Assembly: GCA_017465905.1 (NCBI GenBank)
Contig: JAFTVE010000047.1
Coordinates: 1 to 64,000, forward strand
Length of the DNA: 64,000 nucleotides
Source: Bacteroidaceae bacterium
GTDB taxonomy: Bacteria > Bacteroidota > Bacteroidia > Bacteroidales > Bacteroidaceae
Direction of reading: 5' to 3'
The stretch's first letter is position 1, and each line of letters opens with the position of its first letter. The notes beneath the pieces are model-generated. The model had not been told where the DNA came from, did not search any database, and saw nothing but the letters and a program-made list of their open reading frames with translations. Shown piece after piece: positions 27,375 to 34,933 of this stretch. Position numbers and translations under genes: made by a program.

Positions 27375-27659
27375 GGCTCAGTTTTGAGCCATCATAGTAT
27401 TGGGCGAACTTGCCCTAAACCCTTGGAGGTTTTTCACAACGTTGTGAATAACTGCGCTCGCTTCATAAGATTGTGTAACGAACTCAAATTTGAGCTGGTT
27501 AGGTTTTCACCTAATTAGGGGTAAACCCATTAAGGTTTTTGATAAGGTTGTCAATATCTCGCTTCACAAATTTGTTGAACGAGCCTCAACCAATCCACAT
27601 TCGGACTGGTTAAAAAGAAACCCCAATCCACATTCGGGATTGAGGTTACATGAATCCAC
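27375..27659. repeat. Tandem structured repeat region (about 106-bp units of hairpins)
   Basis: Two adjacent units (27375-27480 and 27481-27581) align without gaps for 75 bp and then with a 5-bp deletion. Each contains four hairpins in the same order. Where the arms differ they stay paired: GGCTCA/TGAGCC vs CTCAAA/TTTGAG, and TTCACAAC/GTTGTGAA vs TTGA/TCAA. AAACC/GGTTT is shared by both units. A less similar third block (27582-27659) holds AACCAATCC/GGACTGGTT, CAATCC/GGATTG and ATCCA/TGGAT. The rest of the 400-bp gene-free gap (27260-27374) shows nothing else clear. It lies between convergent transcripts. Confidence 0.8.
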
Positions 27660-27935
27660 TTATGGATTATCATCGTACTTTGCCATACCTCTTAGCAACT
27701 CGGCTGCTGTGGATATAGTCTTGGTTGCATCAAACTCCACTGCTTGTACTTTCGGGATAACGTATTGAAGCAACTTCTCAATTATTGCCACTCTATCCTT
27801 TGGGGAAAGTGAAGCAATGTCTACGCTCACTTGCTCAATGTTATCCTCTATAATCTTCTTGATCGTGTTGCGCAGGTCTGCCGTTACCTTGTTTTGGCTT
27901 CCTGCTACTCGCCCTCCTGTCTTAACTCCTTTCAT
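27660..27935 (-). CDS. Small phage/element protein resembling DUF5681 or a terminase-small-subunit-like family
   Basis: The 91-residue protein starts GVKTGGRVAGSQNKVTADLR, the G-R-x-x-G-x-x-N-K-x-T pattern of small proteins often found near replication or packaging genes in Bacteroidales prophages, followed by LLQYVIPKVQAVEF. Function is unknown. If it is a terminase small-subunit relative, it could redirect packaging of a helper phage, but no large subunit is present. It overlaps the upstream gene by 14 bp. Confidence 0.6.
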   Translation of the reverse strand: MKGVKTGGRVAGSQNKVTADLRNTIKKIIEDNIEQVSVDIASLSPKDRVAIIEKLLQYVIPKVQAVEFDATKTISTAAELLRGMAKYDDNP

Positions 27936-28116
27936 CTCGTCTATATTCGTCTAATTTAGATAACTCCTCCACAAAGCCCGGGAACTCGTTAATCGCAAAC
28001 TGCGTTAGCTTATTCCTCAACCATTGTTGATGCTTCCTCTCTCTCTTGGCTTCGGCTTTTCTTAATCTGAGCCACTTGTTAGCCTGCATGACTTGTGATG
28101 ATTTAATTGTCTGCAT
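27922..28116 (-). CDS. Small basic helical element protein
   Basis: The 64-residue protein, MQTIKSSQVMQANKWLRLRK..., is rich in Lys and Arg with a long helix and no recognised domain. The start at 28116 leaves a 2-bp gap to the RusA-like gene; the longer frame overlaps it. It probably belongs to the replication operon. Confidence 0.55.
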   Translation of the reverse strand: MQTIKSSQVMQANKWLRLRKAEAKRERKHQQWLRNKLTQFAINEFPGFVEELSKLDEYRRDERS

Positions 28117-28118
28117 AC

Positions 28119-28490
28119 TCAAAATAAATTTAATTGTTCTTCTATTATCATAAACTCTACTCTCGGATTTCTGCGGTCGATAGACTTCTCGGCAACTATC
28201 TTTGAACATAGGTTGTCATCGGTAATTGCACCTACATATTGGAGGCAGTCGCAAATCGTTTTTAAGGCATTGTCAAGGTCGAAGCGGTCGCTTGTATTGT
28301 AAACGTGTACGAATAGCTGAAAACGGCTCGAAATGCGCTTATTTCGGTATATCTTGCACTGGTTAGCAAACAGTCTTTCATACTCCCTTATCTTCTCGTT
28401 CTTGATAAGCCTCTTTCCGTTGCCATCGGGGACTACCATGTAATTGTTAGCCTTGCCGATTACCTGCCCGTATATCGTTTCAATCTCCAT
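28119..28490 (-). CDS. RusA-like Holliday junction resolvase
   Basis: The 123-residue protein shows the RusA signature: an N-terminal KANNYMVVP segment, DRFDLDNALKTICDCLQ with the conserved Asp residues, and GAITDDNLCSKIVAEKS. RusA-type enzymes cut four-way DNA junctions and are common in phage replication modules. It follows the DnaB gene directly. The ATG at 28490 is used; a TTG at 28496 would overlap dnaB. Confidence 0.82.
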   Translation of the reverse strand: MEIETIYGQVIGKANNYMVVPDGNGKRLIKNEKIREYERLFANQCKIYRNKRISSRFQLFVHVYNTSDRFDLDNALKTICDCLQYVGAITDDNLCSKIVAEKSIDRRNPRVEFMIIEEQLNLF

Positions 28491-28492
28491 AC

Positions 28493-29839
28493 TCAAAAAG
28501 GCATCTTCACGTTGTTACTAACTACTGCTGTGGGCAAGGTCTGCAAGTCATAGAAATGTGTTGTTGCAGCTTTGAAACCGCACACGAACTTACCCACTCC
28601 TATGTTACGACCTTTGGCTACATCTATGAGTGCAGTATCTTTTACATCCACGTTGTCGAATGGTGCAGAATACCTTGCCACTCCGTTCTTCTCCGGGCGA
28701 TACACAAGCATTACTACATCGGCAGCCTCGGCTATCTGTCCGCTATCACGCAATCGGTTTATGTTCGGTTCTCCGTCTGCTCTATTAAGCTGCGATAGGG
28801 CGATAATCCATATACCTAAATCTTTGGCGAGGTTCTTCAAGCGTCTTGCCACATCGCCCATTGCTTGCTCCTTGTTGGTGTTACGCATATTCACGTTGAG
28901 TATCTGCAAGTAATCTACTACTGCGCCATCAATGTTGTTGCGCATCTTGTTGGTGCGAATGGAACTGATAATGGTATCAATGTTTGAAGTACTGCGGTCA
29001 TCTATATAGAGATTTCCACTTGCGTTCACAATCTCTCCGATAGCTCTATCCGTCTGAGCAAGTTCCGTATGGGATAGAGGGTTGTACAAGATGTGGTTTG
29101 CTGATACACCACTGCGTATAGCGGTCATTCTCGCCATCATCTGCTGCGCTGTCATCTCCATAGAGTAGAACGCTACACGACTACCATTAAACACTGCATT
29201 AAGCGTTATTGAGGTTGCAAACGAGGTCTTTCCGTGAGAACTCTCGCCTGCAATAATCACAAGGTCTGAGGGGTGTAGTCCTCCCTTCTTGTCAATGTAA
29301 TTAAAGCCAGTGAGTGTGCCTTGTACGGTTGCAGTTCCGTTTGTATTGTTCGTTACAAGGTCGTATATCATCTGCATACCATCATTGAGGTCTATGGTCG
29401 TGGGGGATAATTCTCCCTGCACTTTACTGATACCATCTTGTAATCGCTCTACAATAGTGGGTATAGCCTCATCACTCACAGACTTACTCGCAAGGTCTTG
29501 GGAGAGATACCATAACTGCCTACGTTGATTTAAGTCTGCAAGGATTAAGGCATATTGTCTGACCTTTGTTACAATACTATGAGAAGCTATTTCCGCTATC
29601 TCGTAAGGCTCAATCCCATCCGCTTGTACCTCTCTCGGAACATTGAGGATTGATGCATCATCGCCTCTATCTATGATACGCTTGATAGCCTTGTATATGG
29701 TCTTGTACCTTTCTTGATAAAAACATTCTTCCGTTAGTACATCCTGCACTTCCATGAAGGCTGCATTACACGTTAGGAGAGTGCCAAGCACTGCTCTCTC
29801 AATCTCCTTATCATTGGGGAGTAATACTACATCTTTCAT
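28493..29839 (-). CDS. DnaB-type replicative DNA helicase of the element
   Basis: This 448-residue protein has the DnaB N-terminal helical domain (NDKEIERAVLGTLLTCNAAF), Walker A AGESSHGKTS, DnaB motifs SMEMTAQQMMARM and VVDYLQIL, and the arginine-finger region YRPEKNG. It is a divergent mobile-element copy, not the host dnaB. Its ATG overlaps the stop of the DUF6291-like gene by 4 bp (ATGA). Its presence means the element can probably load its own replication fork. Confidence 0.93.
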   Translation of the reverse strand: MKDVVLLPNDKEIERAVLGTLLTCNAAFMEVQDVLTEECFYQERYKTIYKAIKRIIDRGDDASILNVPREVQADGIEPYEIAEIASHSIVTKVRQYALILADLNQRRQLWYLSQDLASKSVSDEAIPTIVERLQDGISKVQGELSPTTIDLNDGMQMIYDLVTNNTNGTATVQGTLTGFNYIDKKGGLHPSDLVIIAGESSHGKTSFATSITLNAVFNGSRVAFYSMEMTAQQMMARMTAIRSGVSANHILYNPLSHTELAQTDRAIGEIVNASGNLYIDDRSTSNIDTIISSIRTNKMRNNIDGAVVDYLQILNVNMRNTNKEQAMGDVARRLKNLAKDLGIWIIALSQLNRADGEPNINRLRDSGQIAEAADVVMLVYRPEKNGVARYSAPFDNVDVKDTALIDVAKGRNIGVGKFVCGFKAATTHFYDLQTLPTAVVSNNVKMPF

Positions 29840-30459
29840 TTTAGTTCTCGTCTTATCCAATTACGGAGGGTTAATACTGCGCTTGAATTTTTTCCCAATA
29901 GCTGTTTGCTGTTCTGCATTGCTTCTAACTTTTCTTTTGTTATAGCCTCTCCGTATTGTGCGACTACATCTGAATACTGCTTATACGTTAGAGGTTCTTC
30001 CATCTTCATTATTCGGGGATAAACCCTTTTCATCCCATCGACAAACCTCTGCTCTTCTTCCGTCAATGGTTCTTCACTTTTCTTTTTATAATTTTCTTTT
30101 TTAATATCTTCGTTAGAAGATACATTACCATTAACATTTACATTAACAGCCGAATTTGCCGACTTTTGCCGACACTTGCCGTCATTTGCCGACTTTTGCC
30201 GATTGGTTACTTCTGCGCCTCTGCGCCCTGCTTCACTACGTTTTAGACGAATATCATTCCACTTGTCGGCATCACGGTCAATTTGCTTTCGCATAAGTCC
30301 GAACATGGAATAGATAACCTCTCTATCGGTTGGTTCTTCTCCGTACAGCACATATCGCTTAACTGCATCATCGACCTTTAAGCGAAGCTCACTTGGTAAA
30401 GTAAGCAATTCTTCCGCCCAATCAAGGTAATACACGAAAGATGATTTCTTATTTCCCAT
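29836..30459 (-). CDS. DUF6291-like replication-module protein
   Basis: The 207-residue protein begins with a domain like phage DUF6291 (SSFVYYLDWAEELLTLPSELRLKVDDAV). A polar linker carrying the peptide RQKSAN twice and an NVNVNGNV run follows, then a C-terminal helical domain (YKQYSDVVAQYGEAITKEKLE...LRNWIRREL) of the kind that recruits helicases in DnaD/DnaT-like loaders. I infer a helicase-loader or initiator role, since dnaB follows with a 4-bp overlap. The linker DNA contains five tandem 10-bp repeats. Confidence 0.7.
   Translation of the reverse strand: MGNKKSSFVYYLDWAEELLTLPSELRLKVDDAVKRYVLYGEEPTDREVIYSMFGLMRKQIDRDADKWNDIRLKRSEAGRRGAEVTNRQKSANDGKCRQKSANSAVNVNVNGNVSSNEDIKKENYKKKSEEPLTEEEQRFVDGMKRVYPRIMKMEEPLTYKQYSDVVAQYGEAITKEKLEAMQNSKQLLGKNSSAVLTLRNWIRRELK
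30151..30200. repeat. Five tandem 10-bp repeats (iteron-like) inside the DUF6291-like gene
   Basis: Blocks 30151-30160, 30161-30170, 30171-30180, 30181-30190 and 30191-30200 all end TTGCC, with consensus GACTTTTGCC. Ten base pairs is one helical turn and is not a codon multiple, so the repeat is a DNA-level feature. An AT-rich stretch follows on the left (30075-30150). The position, next to the helicase gene, suits an origin. Confidence 0.7.
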
Positions 30460-30844
30460 TGCGCACTTCCTCTCTGTGTTTAGCGATGTAGTACAATAGG
30501 CTGTCGGGGTTATCTGCAAGTCCTCTCATTACCTCTCTAACTCGTTGAGGCTCGTTGTCCCTCGGGGTAACCTCATCGAACAATGATAGCTGTCTGTCTT
30601 GCTGCATATAGTACACTTTGCGACCATCAGCCAATCTGTAATCTAATATCTTGTACCCGTCTTTTCTGAGGTCACTAATAATTTTCCGTGCATCGTTGAA
30701 GTGGAATAGGCTATTTGTGTCTACTGCGGTATATCTATGCCCTCTGCGTAATAAGTTCAACATTGTTTGCTTACGCACTAAAGTTTTTGTACCTTTGCCT
30801 TGTGTGATATTGGGGGCGAAAGCTCCCTTTGTTGTATTTGTCAT
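30449..30844 (-). CDS. Winged-helix-like DNA-binding protein of the element
   Basis: The 131-residue protein has a Lys/Arg N terminus, then QTMLNLLRRGHRYTAVDTNSLFHFNDARKIISDLRKDGYKILDY, the pattern of helix-turn-helix plus wing (DGRKVYYMQ) seen in small phage replication or excision proteins. It is followed by a 10-bp overlap into the DUF6291-like gene. I infer origin binding or regulation. Confidence 0.65.
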   Translation of the reverse strand: MTNTTKGAFAPNITQGKGTKTLVRKQTMLNLLRRGHRYTAVDTNSLFHFNDARKIISDLRKDGYKILDYRLADGRKVYYMQQDRQLSLFDEVTPRDNEPQRVREVMRGLADNPDSLLYYIAKHREEVRNGK

Positions 30845-30845
30845 A

Positions 30846-31127
30846 CTACTTGCCTCCTCTTTTAATCAGTTGCACTTCACTTTGCTTGTAGCGTATCTTT
30901 GAACCTATACGGATAGGTTTAAGGTACTCTGACTTTTCCCACCTCCAAAGGGTAGACTTGTCCACATTAAGCAGCTCTGCAACCTCGTTAGCTGTTAGCA
31001 GTGTTGTATCATCTTGTTTCTTTGCTGATAGAGCATTGCTGATAATCTCCTCCGCAAACTCTCTGAGCTGAGTAGGCGTAACCACAAGCAGCACATTCTC
31101 TTGCCCTAATAATGATTGAATACTCAT
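30846..31127 (-). CDS. HTH_17 (AlpA/excisionase-type) protein, second copy
   Basis: The 93-residue protein has a C-terminal MerR-like helix-turn-helix (LLTANEVAELLNVDKSTLWRWEKSEYLKPIRIGSKIRY) preceded by a helical extension. Such proteins act as excisionases or transcriptional activators of integrative elements. Its start overlaps the previous gene's stop by 4 bp. Confidence 0.82.
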   Translation of the reverse strand: MSIQSLLGQENVLLVVTPTQLREFAEEIISNALSAKKQDDTTLLTANEVAELLNVDKSTLWRWEKSEYLKPIRIGSKIRYKQSEVQLIKRGGK

Positions 31128-31375
31128 ACCGCTACCTCCTCTTTGGTTTGGTTAAACACTCGGTTGGACTGAAGCCACTCCTCTATCTCTCTACGATTGA
31201 AGTAACACAGCTTGCCAGTTGGCTTGTAGTGGGGTATTTTACCGAGGCAAGTAAGTTTGTAAAGCGCACTCTTGCTTATGCCCATATACTGAGCAACCTC
31301 CGCACTTGTCAGCACCTCTTTAGTGCAAATTGTTTTCGCCATTGTAAGGTCGGCTACCTTGTTAAAGTTCTCCAT
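31124..31375 (-). CDS. HTH_17 (AlpA/excisionase-type) protein, first copy
   Basis: This 83-residue protein has the domain LTSAEVAQYMGISKSALYKLTCLGKIPHYKPTGKLCYFNRREIEEWL, typical of excisionase-like DNA-binding proteins in Bacteroidales elements. It is first in the leftward replication operon, behind a leader of about 110 nt starting near a TACCTTTG -7 element (31499-31492). A hairpin (AGGCA/TGCCT, about 31454-31472) lies in the leader. Confidence 0.83.
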   Translation of the reverse strand: MENFNKVADLTMAKTICTKEVLTSAEVAQYMGISKSALYKLTCLGKIPHYKPTGKLCYFNRREIEEWLQSNRVFNQTKEEVAV

Positions 31376-31530
31376 TTTAATATCAGTTTAGGAGTTTGGG
31401 CTGTCGGGGCTACTGCTCAACCCAGTCCCTTATTTACCCTTGCTTCTTCGTTAGGCAGGTGTTGAGATGCCTACCACCCTAAAAGCATCAGCAAAGGTAG
31501 AAGGAGAATGAAACAAAGCATAATAAAAGA

Positions 31531-31574
31531 AATTGTACTTAATTGTGGGTAATTCTCAACAATTAAGTACAATT
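31531..31574. terminator. Long perfect hairpin, bidirectional terminator of the integrase transcript
   Basis: AATTGTACTTAATTGT (31531-31546) and its exact complement (31559-31574) form a 16-bp stem with a 12-base loop. T-rich tracts follow in both directions. It separates the integrase operon from the replication operon. A regulator-binding role is also possible. Confidence 0.75.
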
Positions 31575-31603
31575 AAAAAAACATCTTAAAGCCTATCCAA
31601 AAC

Positions 31604-32515
31604 TCAATCAAGGCTATTTATTGCCCCATCTATTTCTTCATTGCTAAATCTCTGCAGACTGAGGTATGGAGTAAATCCTTGTTGTGTTCCTACATCTCCA
31701 AACTCGTCTTTTACTTGTGTATAGGTAGGCTTCTCCATCCATCCCTTTCTTATGGCTGCTAAAATTATCAGAGCAGCCGATTTGCCTATCTTCCCTTTTA
31801 TGGCATGGTGGAGTTTCTGTAATTTTTCTCCACTTTCATCGTTTATCATGTTATCACTTAACGATTTCTTTCGCCTACCTTTTCTCCTATTTAGATTCTC
31901 TGTAATATCATGGCTCACGTTTGTGTACACCACATTAGCGGATGCCTCCTCTTTGTTATCCTCCACCCACTTGATATACTCGTTGGCGCATTGCAGGATT
32001 GCTTGGTAATACTCCTCCGTAATACATTCGGGTCGTGAGAACGTGCGGATATACTCACGCTCCGTCTTTATGTGTTCAGCAAAGAAAGCCTCATCCAAGC
32101 TCTTGATGCTCGCTTCATCCTCGTTTGCTTTGTAGTAGTCGTAATCTTCTTTATTGGCAAACTCATACCTCTTTACACATTCTTCTTTATATTTAGCGAA
32201 CACACCTCTTTTCGTATCATTGCCATAGATCAAGCGTTTCTTACTATCCGTGTTAGTATATACAAGCAGCCACGCAGTAATACCCCAAGCTACTTTGGGA
32301 CAGAGGGCATCAAGGTTATTCAGCCATGATGAGGCTCTGTTTGTTTGGGAGAGGAATTCGTGTCCGTCTGTGCAGTTATTGTCCGCACGGCAGAATATTA
32401 TTAACGAGTTTACACACAAACCTACTCGGCAACATTCCCCAATCCAATTATACTTGTATTCTTCAAGATATACACGCTCCGTGCCGTTGTATAGTTCTTC
32501 TTCCTTGTAGTACAT
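31604..32515 (-). CDS. Hypothetical element protein co-transcribed with the integrase
   Basis: The 303-residue protein has no domain that I recognise. The N-terminal part has Trp/Cys-rich segments (YNWIGECCRVGLCVNSLIIFC), the middle is charged and helical, a basic stretch NRRKGRRKK lies near residue 215, and the C-terminal 80 residues (KLQKLHHAIKGKIGKSAALIILAA) look like a helical DNA- or protein-binding unit. Its ATG overlaps the integrase stop by one base (TAATG). It may help recombination or be cargo such as anti-phage defence. Confidence 0.6.
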   Translation of the reverse strand: MYYKEEELYNGTERVYLEEYKYNWIGECCRVGLCVNSLIIFCRADNNCTDGHEFLSQTNRASSWLNNLDALCPKVAWGITAWLLVYTNTDSKKRLIYGNDTKRGVFAKYKEECVKRYEFANKEDYDYYKANEDEASIKSLDEAFFAEHIKTEREYIRTFSRPECITEEYYQAILQCANEYIKWVEDNKEEASANVVYTNVSHDITENLNRRKGRRKKSLSDNMINDESGEKLQKLHHAIKGKIGKSAALIILAAIRKGWMEKPTYTQVKDEFGDVGTQQGFTPYLSLQRFSNEEIDGAINSLD

Positions 32516-33921
32516 TAGTCTATCAATTTAATTGTTTCTGCTCTCGTTTCCTTGTCTATCTCTCTGTATCGGGCGAAAGCTGCACTGCCTACCTTATGAC
32601 CACTCATAGGGCATATAAGGTTGGGGTCTTTTACTTTCTTGTATAGGTTGCCTACAAATGTTCTTCTCGCCATGTGACTGCTTGCCACCTCGCAGATAGG
32701 TCGCTTCTCCTCCTCGCCAGTGGTGGGGTTGAGGATTGTTACCATCCTATCCACACCGCACTTGCGGAATATCTCTTTGATACTATCGTTGTAGTTCTGT
32801 GCTGCGATGAATGGGAACAATCGCCCCTGCTTATCCACTCCCTTGTATTTTTCCACAAGGCTCCTTGCTCGCTCGTTCAATGGAACGTGTACGGTTGCCG
32901 GGTTCTCCTCTTTGGTCTTGTGTGGGATATAGTGTATCTCGCCATCAATTATATCCGTAGGGGTTAGCCTCATCAAGTCAGACACACGACACCCAATGCA
33001 GCATTGGAATATAAATATATCACGCTGCACCTCCAAACTCGGATGCTCGGATAAATCAAAGTCCGCTATATGGTTGCGCTCCTCCAATGTTATATAGTAG
33101 GGTGTGCCGTATATCTCTGAGGTTACTCCATTGTATCCCAAGAATGGTCGGTTGTTGGTCTTGCCATTCTCGTTGCACCAATTAAAGAACGCTCTCAGTT
33201 TGTTAAACATGGCGCATATCGTATTGTTTCCCCTCGGTCTTGGCTTGGGACTTCTGCGCTTGTCTGTGGTGTTAGGTATCTTCTTAAAGATTCTTGGGTA
33301 CTCCTCCAACAAGGTATGCTCGTTGCGCAAGAATGATTCAATGTCGCTGATAATCTCCTTATCCATCGTGTCTATATCAAGCACGAAGTCCTTACGCTCC
33401 TTATCGCTCAGTCGAACAAACCATTCATATCTGCGCAATGCTCTTATCAGTACACGAAAGTTCGCTTCTCTCACGTTGGAATACCTGGTGCCGGTTAGAT
33501 ACTCCTCCATCGTGTCGTAGAATGAAACCTTGATAAACCTTTCGGGATGCTCCTGCTTCTCGGTGCGCTCATCTATGAGTTGAGTTGTTAGCTGTTGTGC
33601 AGGAGTATCAGCACATAGTTCCAATACATTCTCTATCCACTCCTTTGTAAGTACCTCGGCAGGGTACATTTCGCATAACCTTAGTATCTTCGCTTCAAGG
33701 TCTTTAAGTTTAGCGTCACTCTCTACAAGTTCGGCTCTTTCAAAACCGATACTCTTACCGATATTGATGCGCTCTTTTGCTTCATCCCATCGTTTGGTCG
33801 GGACAAATACGTTAGTCTTAATGCGAACCTTTGCGTTCTTTGTAATGGAAACTCGGTACAATATCTGCCCATATCCGTTCCCATCAAGTTTTGTAGAGAT
33901 TGATTTCTTTATGGATGCCAT
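32515..33921 (-). CDS. int: Tyrosine recombinase (integrase) of the element
   Basis: The 468-residue protein has an N-terminal arm-binding domain (NGYGQILYRVSITKNAKVRIKT), a SAM-like core-binding domain and a C-terminal catalytic domain. The catalytic residues are visible: Arg in GCRVSDLMRL, His-x-x-Arg in SHMARRTF, and Tyr in AFARYREID. It should catalyse integration into and excision from tRNA-Leu. A promoter lies just upstream and arm-type repeats lie on both flanks. Confidence 0.95.
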   Translation of the reverse strand: MASIKKSISTKLDGNGYGQILYRVSITKNAKVRIKTNVFVPTKRWDEAKERINIGKSIGFERAELVESDAKLKDLEAKILRLCEMYPAEVLTKEWIENVLELCADTPAQQLTTQLIDERTEKQEHPERFIKVSFYDTMEEYLTGTRYSNVREANFRVLIRALRRYEWFVRLSDKERKDFVLDIDTMDKEIISDIESFLRNEHTLLEEYPRIFKKIPNTTDKRRSPKPRPRGNNTICAMFNKLRAFFNWCNENGKTNNRPFLGYNGVTSEIYGTPYYITLEERNHIADFDLSEHPSLEVQRDIFIFQCCIGCRVSDLMRLTPTDIIDGEIHYIPHKTKEENPATVHVPLNERARSLVEKYKGVDKQGRLFPFIAAQNYNDSIKEIFRKCGVDRMVTILNPTTGEEEKRPICEVASSHMARRTFVGNLYKKVKDPNLICPMSGHKVGSAAFARYREIDKETRAETIKLID

Positions 33922-33943
33922 AGCTTATAAGTTTAATGCTCTA

Positions 33944-33975
33944 CAAAGGTAGTCATGTAGGAGGACAAAAACAAA
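33944..33975 (-). promoter_or_regulatory. Integrase promoter overlapped by an inverted repeat
   Basis: On the minus strand TTTG (33975-33972), 20 bp, TACCTTTG (33951-33944). The spacer contains GGAGGACAAAA (33960-33970), the inverted partner of TTTTGTCCTCC (33988-33998), so integrase binding here could switch off its own promoter. Confidence 0.8.
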
Positions 33976-33999
33976 TCTCCGTCCTCCTTTTGTCCTCCA
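33960..33999. repeat. Putative integrase arm-type sites, right
   Basis: It holds one inverted and two direct copies of GTCCTCC, including the 20-bp sequence (33980-33999) that is identical to the left site. Bases 34000-34115 hold a TTGCGC/GCGCAA hairpin and no gene. Confidence 0.75.
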
Positions 34000-34115
34000 A
34001 ATTGAAATTTTGCGCAATTCAGCGCAATGACTAATACTGCTTATACATATCTATTACGCTGATTGTCTGTGCATGATGGATTGCAATGGATTTTATGCGA
34101 TTTTCCATTTAATCT

Positions 34116-34130
34116 TCCCGCTTCGAGTAC
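34116..34130 (+). repeat. attR, right end of the integrated element
   Basis: TCCCGCTTCGAGTAC, a perfect copy of the tRNA-Leu 3' end at 25891-25905. Confidence 0.9.
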
Positions 34131-34136
34131 CAAATG

Positions 34137-34178
34137 AAATCCTCTATAAATCAATTGATCTATAGAGGATTTTTCTTT
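34137..34178 (+). terminator. Original terminator of the tRNA-Gly/tRNA-Leu operon
   Basis: AAATCCTCTATA and TATAGAGGATTT form a perfect 12-bp stem with a 12-base loop and a T-rich tail, 7 bp outside attR. Before the insertion it would have followed tRNA-Leu directly. Confidence 0.85.
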
Positions 34179-34234
34179 TAGTTATTTGTGTAAGCCAATG
34201 TGTAGACTTTTTCTAGGACGAGACAATGAGAATC

Positions 34235-34912
34235 TTACTTGATTGCCTTGTCTATCTGCTCGGCAATCTGACGCATACCCTCCACATTGGGGTGGCCTGA
34301 GGTCTTGCTGATGCCCTTGAGCTGTATCAACGGCACATTGTAGTGCTTACAGATAGTGCTCATCGACTCCGTGATCTCGGGCTTGAGCCCGTCGTTGGAG
34401 ATGAAGTAGACATCGGCCGTGGGGTAGCGCTCCTGAATGCGCGAGAGCATGCAGGCCATGGCGGGGCGGAAGGTGTAGAGGTCGGCACGACGCCAGCCCT
34501 CATATTTGTACTCGCCGATGGGCGAACCTGCCCATGAGTCATTCGTTCCACCGAAGATGAGGATGATGTCGGGACTGCCGAGGGCGGCAGTACGCAGCAC
34601 GAAGGAGCGGTTGCTGTAGTCCTCGTCGCGATAGCCGGTGTAGCAGATGGTAGAGCCCGACCACGAGTTGTTGACTTCGAGCTTCCAGTCGCGTTTCTTG
34701 ATGAGTTGCATCCACCAGGTCTCGCCCACCTTGGTCACATCGGTGCGGCGGGCATCCTGCGGACCGGCAAAGTACCATATATCCATCGTGTCGGGCGTGA
34801 GGTAGCCCTCAAAGGTGGAGTATGAGTCTCCAAGGATACTTACTGTGGGACGTTGCGCCATGCCTGCCAAGGAGCAGAGCAGCACTGCGAGTGTGAGAAG
34901 TGTCTTTTTCAT
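34235..34912 (-). CDS. Secreted SGNH/GDSL hydrolase
   Basis: The 225-residue protein has a signal peptide (MKKTLLTLAVLLCSLAGMAQ) and all SGNH blocks: ILGDSYSTF (nucleophile Ser), SWSGSTICYT (Gly), IFGGTNDSW (Asn) and SGHPNVEGM (His). It is probably an esterase acting on acetylated or acylated sugars outside the cytoplasm. It lies 21 bp downstream of rnhB. Confidence 0.9.
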   Translation of the reverse strand: MKKTLLTLAVLLCSLAGMAQRPTVSILGDSYSTFEGYLTPDTMDIWYFAGPQDARRTDVTKVGETWWMQLIKKRDWKLEVNNSWSGSTICYTGYRDEDYSNRSFVLRTAALGSPDIILIFGGTNDSWAGSPIGEYKYEGWRRADLYTFRPAMACMLSRIQERYPTADVYFISNDGLKPEITESMSTICKHYNVPLIQLKGISKTSGHPNVEGMRQIAEQIDKAIK

Positions 34913-34933
34913 AATATTTATCTTTATGGTTTG

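Larger units (their letters stand above)
25891..34130. mobile_element. 8.2-kb integrative element in tRNA-Leu(UAA), satellite-like
   Basis: The element is bounded by 15-bp direct repeats formed from the tRNA 3' end and has a tyrosine recombinase at its right end. Inside, all genes but one run leftward: integrase, an unknown 303-residue protein, two small HTH proteins, a winged-helix protein, a DUF6291-like protein, DnaB-type helicase, RusA-like resolvase, two small proteins, then after a 400-bp structured gap a rightward Cro/CI regulator and two more leftward genes. No capsid, tail, terminase large subunit or relaxase gene is present. The size and content resemble phage-inducible chromosomal islands (satellites) or a replicating integrative element. 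Base composition is more AT-rich than the flanks. Confidence 0.88.

Noticed and set aside
30151..30200. Possible CRISPR or microsatellite
   Set aside because: 10-bp units without spacers; an iteron-like array fits better.
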